DNA of 23,785 nucleotides from Candidatus Parabacteroides intestinavium. GTDB lineage: Bacteria; Bacteroidota; Bacteroidia; Bacteroidales; Tannerellaceae. Location of the stretch: contig DWYO01000257.1 of the NCBI GenBank assembly GCA_019118725.1, forward strand, positions 1 to 23,785, written 5' to 3'. The notes below the pieces were generated by a model. The model ran no database searches. It worked only from the letters and a program-made list of their open reading frames with translations, and was not told the DNA's origin. This document shows positions 16,041 through 23,785 of this stretch, piece by piece. The translations under genes were made by a program, and so were the position numbers. The first letter of the stretch is position 1, and every line of letters begins with the position of its first letter.

Positions 16041-16139
16041 AAAAAATCGCCTAACGGTTGTGTACTTTTCGTCTAACAGCTGTTAGAAGCAAGTGTCACG
16101 GCTGTTAGACGCAAGTTGCACAGCTGTTAGACGATTTTT
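16041..16139. repeat. Orientation-switching array of 22-bp phased repeats with a central perfect palindrome
   Basis: This 99-bp element fills most of the gap between the second susE-like gene and GH76. A 10-bp arm, CGTCTAACAG or close variant, occurs twice forward (16048-16057 as CGCCTAACGG; 16070-16079) and three times inverted (16080-16089, 16102-16111, 16124-16133). The copies are spaced exactly 22 bp within each orientation. The switch point is the perfect palindrome TCTAACAGCTGTTAGA (16072-16087). The 12-nt spacers are also related: minus strand CTGTGCAACTTG and CCGTGACACTTG, plus strand TTGTGTACTTTT. The ends are an 18/21 terminal inverted repeat (16042-16062 and 16119-16139) starting AAAAATCG. 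On the minus strand the element ends in GATTTTTT, 29 nt before the GH76 start, so it could act as an attenuator. A MITE-like origin or a protein-binding array are alternatives. Confidence 0.85.
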
Positions 16140-16161
16140 CGGTTCTATTTATTCCGCCCTA

Positions 16162-17304
16162 TTACAACGTAACAGAGTGTGTATATTCACCATCAGCGGT
16201 CAAATACAACGTATAAGTAGCCTCAACCCCATTGAACTGGTCCATAAGTTTCCACTTGTTGTCCCATTGCGTCAAGTTGGAAAGAAGCTGTACGTAATAA
16301 TAATCCTCCGGACTGGAAGCCGTCGGTGCATTATCAATAGAAGCATCTACCGTACCCCACTCGTAAGTAGTTTCCTCACCGGCTCCGCCATCAGACTTCA
16401 TATTCATACGGAACTTATAACGTTGGTCTAATCCCCAGCTTTCTTCCTTGAAGGTTACCGTACCCTTAGCTTGGAATACGCCTCCGCCCATATAATCCAA
16501 ATCGAACAGGATTTCATCTGTCGGACAGAAATAGAATCCGATGCTTGTTACTAAATCGTATGTACAAGCCCCCGTATTGAAGTTCAACGTAATACGATAA
16601 ACTCCATCCGTCTCAACCGTAGAGGTTCCGCCTTCCAGAATCAATCCGTCAGAAGTAGAATAAGTCGTAGGCGTTCCGGAATTACTATTTGCGAAATAAT
16701 AAGGCTGTCCGGCTTTCAATTGCGTATAAACTTCAAATTCACCGTTAGCCGTAGCTTTCATGCGCTGAGCGGAAGCCAGATCAGTACCGCCTTCCGAAGC
16801 TTCACCGGTAACGAATACATCAATAGGAACAACATCAAATCCGGCCAGACGAGTAATGGTCAAGCGGTTTTCCACCGGTGACTTCACCGAGTTCATGCCT
16901 TTTGCTGAGAATACCGTCCACTTGATAGTCCCCGTAGCCGAAGAGGTTATCCCTGCCTTAGCCGCGATATCGTTCAAGGTCTGATGCGAGATTGTCGCAC
17001 AATTCTTTAATCCGTTATTATCGGAATAAAGCATATAAATCGGCTTGGAGAAGTCTCCGCTTTCCGTATCGAACGCAATTTGGTAAATTACCGTTCCGGC
17101 CTCTTCCGGATTAACATATTCCCATTCGAAATAGGTACTTGCCGAAGCCGAGGTTTCCAGTACGACCGATGTCCCGTCGGCCGGCTCGATGATTCCGTTC
17201 GAAGCTGCCAGGCGGTTGTCCGTGTCACCCATATTATCATCGCATCCGGCAAACGCGATAGCCAAAGATGCGAGGAACATTAGTTTTGAAACTATTTTTT
17301 TCAT
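16162..17304 (-). CDS. SusE/SusF-type outer-membrane glycan-binding lipoprotein (second copy)
   Basis: This 380-residue protein is a surface glycan-binding protein candidate. The signal peptide ends AIAFAGC with acceptor Cys21, followed by DDNMGDTD, a strongly acidic surface-export signal. Residues ~30-150 form the SusE N-terminal Ig-like domain (VVLETSASASTYFEWEYVN, then TIKWTVFSAKGMN). Two beta-rich modules follow (from about residue 160 and 270), with repeated 'VYRITLNFNTGACTY' type strands and aromatic residues such as QWDNKWKL that could bind sugar. It has no catalytic motif. It is clearly homologous along its whole length to the protein encoded just upstream, and begins 12 nt after that gene's stop. 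In the PUL it probably holds mannan chains near SusC/D and GH76. Confidence 0.85.
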   Translation of the reverse strand: MKKIVSKLMFLASLAIAFAGCDDNMGDTDNRLAASNGIIEPADGTSVVLETSASASTYFEWEYVNPEEAGTVIYQIAFDTESGDFSKPIYMLYSDNNGLKNCATISHQTLNDIAAKAGITSSATGTIKWTVFSAKGMNSVKSPVENRLTITRLAGFDVVPIDVFVTGEASEGGTDLASAQRMKATANGEFEVYTQLKAGQPYYFANSNSGTPTTYSTSDGLILEGGTSTVETDGVYRITLNFNTGACTYDLVTSIGFYFCPTDEILFDLDYMGGGVFQAKGTVTFKEESWGLDQRYKFRMNMKSDGGAGEETTYEWGTVDASIDNAPTASSPEDYYYVQLLSNLTQWDNKWKLMDQFNGVEATYTLYLTADGEYTHSVTL

Positions 17305-17316
17305 GATGTACTTCGA

Positions 17317-18453
17317 TTATTTAAATTCAACACTATGTGTATAATCGCCATCGGCAGACAGATAAAGTGTGAAGATTGCCGGAACACCATCATAGATGCT
17401 CATCAATTTCCACTTATTGTCCCATTGCGATGTTGTCTCGAACAATTGGAGATAATAATAAGAGTCCGGACTGTCTGCGGTAGGTTGAGAATCGGTTGCA
17501 TTCAGCGTACCCCATTCCACTTCACGCTCTTCAGCCGTTCCGTTATTTTCCTTGATAAACATTCTGAACTTGTAACGCTCGTCACGTCCCCAGCTTTCCT
17601 CCTTGAAGGTTACGGTATTGTCGGCCTGGAACACCCCATTACCCATGTAGTTCAAATCAAACAATACCTCATCGTTCGGACAGAAATAGAAACCAATCCG
17701 TGTTACCAACGTATAGGTACAGATGCTGGTGTTGAAGTCCAACGTGATACGATAAACACCTTCCGTAGCCACGGTCGAAGTTCCGGCTTCCACAATCTTG
17801 CCATCTGCCGTAGAGTAGGTCGTTGAAGCGTCAGAGGTTCCGTTTGCGAAATGGAAAGACTGTCCTGCGGTCAGCTTCGTATAGATTTCGAACTCACCAT
17901 CCGCCAATCGTTTCATCTTTAAAGCACTTGCCAAATCAGCGCCGCCTTCAGTAGCTTCACCGGTGATGTACACTTCGCTCGGAATATTCGCAAAACCGGT
18001 CAGACGGGTCAAAGTCAATGTGCGTTCCTCTTCCGCCTTTACCGGATTGATACCCTTAGAAGAGAATACCGTCCATTTCAAGGTAGCTGTTTCACCGGAA
18101 CCCACGCCCAGTTCAGCAGCGATCTGATTCAAAGTCTTGTGTGTGATAGTCGCATGATTCTCCGCCCCGTTGTTATCAGCAGCAATCAGAGTATCGGGCG
18201 AAGCCAAGTCTCCGCCTTCCAAGGAGAATCCAATTTCATACAACACCGCACCGCCATCTTCGGCCAATGCCGGTTCCCATTCAAAATAAAGAGACGCAGA
18301 AGCTGATGATTGCAAAACAACAGCTTCACCGTTGTCGGGCGCATATAATGTCTTAACGGCTGTTACGCCTAAATGCCTTACTTCGCCATCGCTATCGCAA
18401 GCGGCAAAACCAGCCAGCACGGCAAAGAGCATTATGTATTTCAAAATTTTCAT
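17317..18453 (-). CDS. SusE/SusF-type outer-membrane glycan-binding lipoprotein (first copy)
   Basis: The 378-residue product has a lipoprotein signal ending LAGFAAC (Cys19) followed by DSDGE, then a SusE N-terminal domain (VVLQSSASASLYFEWEPAL, LKWTVFSSKGIN). Its C-terminal beta modules share long near-identical stretches with the next gene, for example IGFYFCP-DE-LFDL-YMG-GVFQA, TVTFKEESWG and QWDNKWKLM. The two clearly arose by tandem duplication. Differences cluster in loops (for example the region before the WGT motif), which could alter sugar preference. It lies 40 nt after susD. Its role as an accessory mannan-binding protein is inferred from position and domain type; no binding data can be read from sequence. 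Confidence 0.86.
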   Translation of the reverse strand: MKILKYIMLFAVLAGFAACDSDGEVRHLGVTAVKTLYAPDNGEAVVLQSSASASLYFEWEPALAEDGGAVLYEIGFSLEGGDLASPDTLIAADNNGAENHATITHKTLNQIAAELGVGSGETATLKWTVFSSKGINPVKAEEERTLTLTRLTGFANIPSEVYITGEATEGGADLASALKMKRLADGEFEIYTKLTAGQSFHFANGTSDASTTYSTADGKIVEAGTSTVATEGVYRITLDFNTSICTYTLVTRIGFYFCPNDEVLFDLNYMGNGVFQADNTVTFKEESWGRDERYKFRMFIKENNGTAEEREVEWGTLNATDSQPTADSPDSYYYLQLFETTSQWDNKWKLMSIYDGVPAIFTLYLSADGDYTHSVEFK

Positions 18454-18493
18454 ATTCTTCTTTTGTCTTTTCGGTATTAAACATCATACTTTA

Positions 18494-20116
18494 TTAATAA
18501 CCCGGATTCTGAGTCAGATTCGGATTGATATCTCGTTGAGATTGCGGGATAGCGAACAGATAATCCCGGTTCGGATCAAATGAACGGGCATCCAATTCTA
18601 TGTATTGCGTATTGTTTGCCGCAAACTTAGCCCCATGAAGCCGGCCATTCTGTACAGTTTCTATCGTTTTCCAACGACGGATATCATACAGACGCAAGCC
18701 TTCGATAGCCAACTCGCAACGACGCTCCCGACGGATAATCGTACGCATATCGCCACTAGTCGGATAATTCAAGGCACCGGCATCCGTAAATCCGGCACGT
18801 TCACGGATCGGACGGATGGTCTGGTTCCAAACGGTCTCGTTCATCTGCCCCAATTCATTCTTAGCCTCAGCATACATTAATAATACATCCGCATAACGCA
18901 TCAGGATCAGGTTCAAACCGGAGGTCATTCCTGCCGGAGCCGTCGGGTCAAACCATTTGCGTAAGTAATACCCTGTTCCGGTTGCATTCTGTCCTTGTCC
19001 GGCATATTCATCCAAATTGGAAGCACCAGCATCCGCAGATGAACCCGGACGGATATAGATTGTAGAAGTTACGCCATCACCATTTGTCCACTGATACCCA
19101 TGATATACGATAGAAGCTTGCAAACGCGGGTCACGGTTTACGTAAGGTTCATCTTCGTTGTATCCGGAACCGGCCTCATTGATGCCTTTTCCGTTCAACA
19201 TAACGTAATCGTCCACCAATTCCTGAGTCGGAGCAAATCCGTTGACACGACCACCTACCGACAAAGGAATACCGTCATACATTTCAGACCAAGTAAGATT
19301 CGGGAACAAATATCCCAGATCCAAAATAACTTCATCATTGTATTCATTCTCCGGCAAGAACAAACCGGAATAATCTTGGAACAAAGCATATTGTCCATTC
19401 TCACCACTCATGATCTGTTCACAAATAGAAGCCACATTTTGCCAATCGTTCTCATACAGATAAGTACGAGCCAGTAACATTAGAGCAGCAGCTTTGGTGA
19501 TACGGCCTCTATCCTCCTCTGCATATTCCTCCTTAGTAGGCAATATATTCACGATTTCATTCAATTCCGTACGGACAAAATTGATAACATCGGCTTTCGG
19601 AGAACGGCTGATATTATTGGCTTCCTCAATGGTTATGGTGTGGTCAAACAAAGGCACATCCCCAAAATGATTGGTCAAACGGAAATAAAGATAAGCACGG
19701 ATAAAACGCGCCTGCGCTTTCATGACTTCCTTCTCAGACTCATTCATATCAATTTGGTCGATGTTCTCCAATAACGTATGACAGGTTTTGATACCTTTAT
19801 AAGCATCGCTCCATTCCGTTGAGAAACGACCTAATGCCGTAGTAACTTGTCCGGATGTGATTTTCTTTTCATCCGTACTACCACGTCCTTCATACAGGTT
19901 GTCCGACAAACGTTCATCCGAAAAATATTTGCTGGAATTCATCATCTGGCTATAAGCCTGACTCAATACAGCAGATGCTTTGGCCTCGGAGGTCCAATAA
20001 TTCAACTCGGTGAATTTATTGGTCGGAGCCAAGTCCAATTCATTACAAGAAGTTGTCAATGAAGCAAGTACCACACACGCAATACCTGCGCTATATTTAA
20101 ATACATTCATTTTCAT
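18494..20116 (-). CDS. SusD-like surface starch/glycan-binding lipoprotein
   Basis: SusD-like proteins cap the SusC barrel and open as a lid to capture oligosaccharides. The 540-residue product has a lipoprotein signal with acceptor Cys24 (LTTSC, then NELDLAP) and the SusD helical TPR scaffold, including the family hallmark RFIRAYLYFRLTNHFGDVPL. The C-terminal RagB/SusD domain follows, with RERRCELAIEGLRLYDIRRW and the end segment YLFAIPQSQRDINPNLTQNPGY, both highly conserved. Translation may start at Met1 or Met3. It lies 14 nt after susC, the normal pairing, so the two would form one complex. The substrate, inferred from GH76 and GH92 downstream, is alpha-mannan. Confidence 0.95.
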   Translation of the reverse strand: MKMNVFKYSAGIACVVLASLTTSCNELDLAPTNKFTELNYWTSEAKASAVLSQAYSQMMNSSKYFSDERLSDNLYEGRGSTDEKKITSGQVTTALGRFSTEWSDAYKGIKTCHTLLENIDQIDMNESEKEVMKAQARFIRAYLYFRLTNHFGDVPLFDHTITIEEANNISRSPKADVINFVRTELNEIVNILPTKEEYAEEDRGRITKAAALMLLARTYLYENDWQNVASICEQIMSGENGQYALFQDYSGLFLPENEYNDEVILDLGYLFPNLTWSEMYDGIPLSVGGRVNGFAPTQELVDDYVMLNGKGINEAGSGYNEDEPYVNRDPRLQASIVYHGYQWTNGDGVTSTIYIRPGSSADAGASNLDEYAGQGQNATGTGYYLRKWFDPTAPAGMTSGLNLILMRYADVLLMYAEAKNELGQMNETVWNQTIRPIRERAGFTDAGALNYPTSGDMRTIIRRERRCELAIEGLRLYDIRRWKTIETVQNGRLHGAKFAANNTQYIELDARSFDPNRDYLFAIPQSQRDINPNLTQNPGY

Positions 20117-20130
20117 AATACCTTGATAGT

Positions 20131-23100
20131 TTAAAATTCAATATCCAAACCGAAACCATAGTAAGAAAGAGTCGGGTAGTTACGTCCACTATTTGCAGCA
20201 ACGCCATCGATACCACCCATGTTATTTCCGAACTCAGAGGATTCCGGATCGATAAACGAGTTCTTACAGAAGGTCAACGGGTTCTCTGCATTCAAGCTGA
20301 CACGCAATTTAGAGACACCAAACTTCTGAGTCCAAGTTTGCGGAAGCGTATATCCCAACTGAATGTTCTTTACACGCAAGTAAGCCGCATTCAAGATGTG
20401 ATTATCACCCGGCTGGCTCCAGTTGTTCGTATTGGAAGCAGAGCCTGGAGCGCCCAGACGCGGCCAACGGGCATCCGGATTGGTCGGTGTCCAGAAATCC
20501 AACTGGTGCTCATAGATACAATACGAATAGTTGCTATGGAACGGTTCCATCAACTCACCACGCAAGAACATATCACGTTTTCCTACACCTTGCAACATGA
20601 TATTCAAATCCAAACCTTTCCAAGCTACATTATAGGTGAAACCAAATGTATAACGCGGGAATGCATTACCAATGATAACACGGTCGTCTGCATCAATCAC
20701 GCCATCCCCATTCTGGTCTACATACTTCACGTCACCGGGTTGGACAGAAGCTCCAACAGGAAGAGCACTATTGTTAATTTCGTCATAACTCTGGAATAAA
20801 CCATCCGTTTCATAACCAAAGTAAGAACCTAAAGCTTCTCCTTCACGGATAATCTTATACATTTCATCGTTGTTATCAATACGCTCCTCACCGCCAAAAT
20901 CGGTAACTTTGTTTCTTGAGTCTGAAATGTTGAAATTAAAATTATGGTGGAAATCTCCGGAATTCAACCTATAGTTGATGGTAAGTTCCCAACCTTGGTT
21001 CTTCATTTCACCGGCATTTTCCTTTGCGGTTGATCCACCGTAAGTAGAAGAAACTTCCGGAGTCAACAGGATATCCCAAGTACGTTTGCTAAAGTAATCG
21101 GCCGATACATACAAACTACCATCCAGGAAAGTCGCATCCACACCGATATTGAAGTTAGAAGCCTTTTCCCAAGTCAGCAAAGAGTTACCATCGGTATATT
21201 CTGTACGCGGAACAATCTGGTTATTGAATACATACCCATTGGTATACATTGTATAAACCGTCTGGTACGAATAGTTATCTACGTTCTGATTACCCAATAT
21301 ACCGTAAGATGCTCTCAGCTTCAAATCACCGATATTGCTCTTATACGTATCCATGAATTCTTCTTCGGACAGACGCCAACCGGCAGAGAATGAAGGGAAG
21401 AAACCCCAACGATGATCTTTCGCGAACTTAGACGAACCATCATAGCGGAACGAGAAATCCCCGTAATATTTATCCTTGTAATTATAGCCTACACGACCGA
21501 ACAAAGAGGTGATACTGGTCTGGTCGGTATCGTCATTCGAGTTCTTATTGTCCTTATCTTGGATAGAGTCATCCGTAGTAGGCAAACCTAAGTCTTCATC
21601 CGTATAAGTCCAGGCAATACGGCTGGCCTGTTTGGTATAGGATTCATTAGATACACCAATCAATGCAGAAACGGTATGATCTTCATTAAATGTCTTATCA
21701 TAACTCAACAAGAACTGTGTACTCAAGGTATAACGTTTCTCGTTGTAATCTTCAGTCATCGTGTTGGAATGGATATACAATACCGGATTTTCCAAATCTG
21801 CCGAAGAATACAAAGGCACTTTCTTATCCCGACGATAACGATGATGTTGCGTCAAGTCCAAACCAATCAAACCGGTCGCTTTCAATCCGTCCATGATCTT
21901 GAAATCCAAGTTCATGCTACCGATGAAGTTATCCTCGTCTTTCTTCTCGTAACCGCCATCCTTCAAGTAAGCCATCGGGTTATCATCACCCACAACATCG
22001 TTGACCAGCCACTTGTCTCCTTCATTAAACTTATAGTAATAATAAGAAGGAACACGGGATGAGTTGATGATTACATTACCGGTACCTCCGGCTACGGTAC
22101 GCTCTTTCTTGCGGTTGTATGCCATCAAGGTAGTCAACTTGAAGCGTCCGTACTCGGTGGTCAAATTGCTACGGAAGTTATAACGTTCCATACCAAAGTT
22201 TCCTTCAAAGTTGCTATCCTGATTATAATATCCGGCAGATACCATATAGGTAGTATTCTCGCTACCTCCGGATATATTTACATTATAATTCTGTTGAAGA
22301 GCTGTTTTCATGATCTGGTCGTACAACCACTCTTCCTCATCACGATGATTGTACAAATCACGGATATCAGATGGTGAGAATTGCGGAGTACTACCTGAAT
22401 TGATATTAGCCTGGTTTCTCAACATGGCGTTTTGCCAACCTTCTACCGGATGGAAAAGAATGTTCGGGTCTTGCCAACCCACCTGTCCGTTGAAAGTCAC
22501 CTTCGGTTTTCCGGCCGCACCTTTCTTTGTAGTAACCAAGATGACACCATTCGCAGCACGCGAACCATAGATAGCCGCACTACCGGCATCCTTCAAGACA
22601 GATACATTCTCGATATCGTTCGGGTTCAGGTTGTTCAACGTTCCGGAACTTGAAATCAATCCATCGATAACAATCAACGGGTCATTGTTACCCATCGTAC
22701 TGACACCACGGATGTTGATATTCATACTATTGTCGTTCGGGTTGGCATTCTTGCTCTGGATAATCAAGTTGGCCGAAGCACCCTGCAAAGCTTGTGTGGC
22801 ATTGGTAACCGGACGATTCTCGAACACTTCGTCGTTTACCTGGTCTACCGCACCGGTAAGGCTCTTACGCGAACGGGTACCGTAACCTACAACTACGACC
22901 TCATCCAGTTTTTGAGTATCTTCGCGTAAAGTAATTTTTAAGTCACTTTGTCCTTTTACATTTATCTTCTGTGTCAAGAAGCCGATGTAAGAGACATCTA
23001 ATGTTGCGTTTTCCGGTACATTTAACGTGAATTTACCATCAATATCGGTAATCGTACCGTTGGTAGTTCCTTCTACAAGCACATTCGCTCCGATAATTGG

Positions 23101-23478
23101 CTCACCTGCCTCATCGACAATTGTACCTGTTACTGTTTTAACACTCTGATTTACAGAATCATAAGAAGTACTTGGGGAGGTGATTACAACATAATCGCCT
23201 TTTACCGAATAGGTATATCCCGTACCCGCCAAAATCTGATTTAGAACTTCCAACACTTCCGTGTTCTTTTGGTTTAGTTCTACACGTTTGTTTACATCCA
23301 ACTTCGTGCCGTTGTAGGCAATCTTGTAGTTGGATGCCGCCTCAATCTTCTGGAAAGCCTCTCTCAGAGAGATGCTTCCTTCACTAAAGGACACCTTTTG
23401 CGCATTGGCTTGCAAGCAACTTGCCACCAAAAAACTCAAGCAATAGGTTCCAATCCGTCTTGTCTTGTGTTTGTTCAT
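20131..23478 (-). CDS. SusC-like TonB-dependent outer-membrane transporter with STN signalling domain
   Basis: SusC-like proteins import oligosaccharides through a 22-strand barrel powered by TonB. I use the ATG at 23478 (MNKHKTRRIGTYCL); an in-frame TTG 18 nt upstream would disturb the signal peptide. The 1115-residue protein has a signal peptide (1-27) and an STN domain (28-100, SEGSISLREAFQKIEAASNY). A carboxypeptidase-regulatory-like domain (117-185, GTIVDEAGEPIIGANV), TonB box DEVVVVGYG (192-200), plug (about 205-330, including INIRGVSTMGNNDPLIVIDG) and barrel follow, ending in YGFGLDIEF with a terminal Phe. The STN domain is the mark of SusC proteins that signal to a FecR-type anti-sigma and an ECF sigma factor. 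No such pair is in this window, so it should lie upstream. Confidence 0.95.
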   Translation of the reverse strand: MNKHKTRRIGTYCLSFLVASCLQANAQKVSFSEGSISLREAFQKIEAASNYKIAYNGTKLDVNKRVELNQKNTEVLEVLNQILAGTGYTYSVKGDYVVITSPSTSYDSVNQSVKTVTGTIVDEAGEPIIGANVLVEGTTNGTITDIDGKFTLNVPENATLDVSYIGFLTQKINVKGQSDLKITLREDTQKLDEVVVVGYGTRSRKSLTGAVDQVNDEVFENRPVTNATQALQGASANLIIQSKNANPNDNSMNINIRGVSTMGNNDPLIVIDGLISSSGTLNNLNPNDIENVSVLKDAGSAAIYGSRAANGVILVTTKKGAAGKPKVTFNGQVGWQDPNILFHPVEGWQNAMLRNQANINSGSTPQFSPSDIRDLYNHRDEEEWLYDQIMKTALQQNYNVNISGGSENTTYMVSAGYYNQDSNFEGNFGMERYNFRSNLTTEYGRFKLTTLMAYNRKKERTVAGGTGNVIINSSRVPSYYYYKFNEGDKWLVNDVVGDDNPMAYLKDGGYEKKDEDNFIGSMNLDFKIMDGLKATGLIGLDLTQHHRYRRDKKVPLYSSADLENPVLYIHSNTMTEDYNEKRYTLSTQFLLSYDKTFNEDHTVSALIGVSNESYTKQASRIAWTYTDEDLGLPTTDDSIQDKDNKNSNDDTDQTSITSLFGRVGYNYKDKYYGDFSFRYDGSSKFAKDHRWGFFPSFSAGWRLSEEEFMDTYKSNIGDLKLRASYGILGNQNVDNYSYQTVYTMYTNGYVFNNQIVPRTEYTDGNSLLTWEKASNFNIGVDATFLDGSLYVSADYFSKRTWDILLTPEVSSTYGGSTAKENAGEMKNQGWELTINYRLNSGDFHHNFNFNISDSRNKVTDFGGEERIDNNDEMYKIIREGEALGSYFGYETDGLFQSYDEINNSALPVGASVQPGDVKYVDQNGDGVIDADDRVIIGNAFPRYTFGFTYNVAWKGLDLNIMLQGVGKRDMFLRGELMEPFHSNYSYCIYEHQLDFWTPTNPDARWPRLGAPGSASNTNNWSQPGDNHILNAAYLRVKNIQLGYTLPQTWTQKFGVSKLRVSLNAENPLTFCKNSFIDPESSEFGNNMGGIDGVAANSGRNYPTLSYYGFGLDIEF

Positions 23479-23550
23479 TGTAGTACAATAAATCAAATTC
23501 TAATTAAACAAATACATTGATTTAAGTCAATTTTTTGATATAAGGACAGC

Positions 23551-23584
23551 TAAAAATAGTTTTGCACCCAACCGATGTTACAAA
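23551..23584 (-). promoter_or_regulatory. Candidate promoter of the mannan PUL
   Basis: On the minus strand a TTTG (23584-23581) is followed after 22 nt by TATTTTTA (23558-23551), one base from the TAnnTTTG -7 box. Transcription would start near 23544, giving a leader of about 65 nt before susC. If an ECF sigma factor drives the locus, as the STN domain suggests, the real promoter may use other elements, so this call is tentative. Confidence 0.3.
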
Positions 23585-23594
23585 TTTTTTACAA

Positions 23595-23628
23595 AAAAAG
23601 AGTCCATTCGCAAGAACTCACTCTTTTT
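23595..23628. terminator. Bidirectional intrinsic terminator upstream of susC
   Basis: AAAAAGAGT (23595-23603) pairs perfectly with ACTCTTTTT (23620-23628) around a 16-nt loop. On the minus strand it continues into seven T residues in a row (23599-23593); on the plus strand it ends in five. It most likely ends the transcript of whatever lies upstream of the PUL on the minus strand. Confidence 0.65.
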
Positions 23629-23785
23629 CAACCCTATATTTCAATTGTGAAAGATAAGTTTTGAAATCATTTAAGGGATATATTTTGAAAATTATCGGTT
23701 ATTTTTTTCGAAATAAAGGGTATTTTCCGCTTTTCATCCTACCTTAAAAGAAAAACGGTGCACCCTTTGGGAAAAAACATAGGCA
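23629..23785. other. AT-rich noncoding stretch at the right edge
   Basis: I see no credible reading frame here on either strand. With the susC leader it makes a 307-nt noncoding region to the window edge. The visible features are a short direct repeat (TTTTGAAA at about 23652 and 23676) and the 8-bp palindrome GGTGCACC (23757-23764), for neither of which I can give a function. Confidence 0.5.

Noticed and set aside
16041..16139. CRISPR array
   Set aside because: The repeats change orientation, are only about 10 bp with 12-nt spacers, and the spacers are similar to each other rather than unique. No cas genes are near.
16029..16152. Target-site duplication flanking the 22-bp repeat element
   Set aside because: Only a loose TATTT match is present on both sides, not directly at the element ends, so recent transposition is not supported.
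23479..23496. Six-residue upstream extension of SusC from a TTG codon
   Set aside because: The ATG at 23478 gives a clean signal peptide with Lys/Arg residues directly at the N-terminus; the TTG start adds residues without support.
23757..23764. GGTGCACC palindrome as a terminator
   Set aside because: The two halves abut with no loop, so it cannot form a hairpin terminator; as an operator it is too short to support.

Overview
The window looks like a chromosomal segment from a gut member of the Bacteroidales, most like Parabacteroides or Bacteroides. The evidence is a SusC/SusD-type polysaccharide utilization locus (PUL), very acidic residues just after lipoprotein cysteines, Bacteroidetes-type promoters (TAnnTTTG at -7), near-absence of Shine-Dalgarno sites, and a fused hisIE. 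The genus is inferred from gene style only. All genes are on the minus strand except one. No rRNA, tRNA, CRISPR array or intact insertion sequence was seen.

Region 1 (1-3957, minus): end of adenosylcobalamin synthesis, in transcription order cbiB, an S4 RNA-binding protein, cobU, cobT and cobS (cobS runs off the left edge). CbiB attaches the aminopropanol arm, CobU activates cobinamide as the GDP derivative, CobT activates the lower base, and CobS joins the two halves. The S4 gene sits inside the set although it has no obvious cobalamin role.

Region 2 (3958-5346): a divergent promoter region, then the only plus-strand gene. It encodes a membrane protein with N-terminal CCDC81-type HU-like domains and a C-terminal SPOR domain. 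It ends in an intrinsic terminator facing the terminator of the next minus-strand gene.

Region 3 (5347-12505, minus): a run of housekeeping genes, hisH-hisA-hisF-hisIE-ftsE, then lysC-lysA-glycosyltransferase. The his genes overlap or lie within 11 nt of each other, ftsE follows hisIE after 4 nt, and lysC appears to have its own promoter.

Region 4 (12684-23478, minus): an alpha-mannan PUL, in transcription order susC (with an STN signalling domain), susD, two tandem susE-like lipoprotein genes, a GH76 endo-alpha-1,6-mannanase and a GH92 alpha-mannosidase. A terminator follows the last gene. SusC/D and the SusE-like proteins would capture mannan at the surface, GH76 would cut the alpha-1,6 backbone, and GH92 would trim mannosyl residues. 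Two things stand out. The GH92 enzyme has Gln where the family general acid Glu is expected, which suggests a mannosyl-phosphate or otherwise activated substrate. An unusual array of 22-bp phased repeats that switches orientation at a perfect palindrome lies between the second susE-like gene and GH76.
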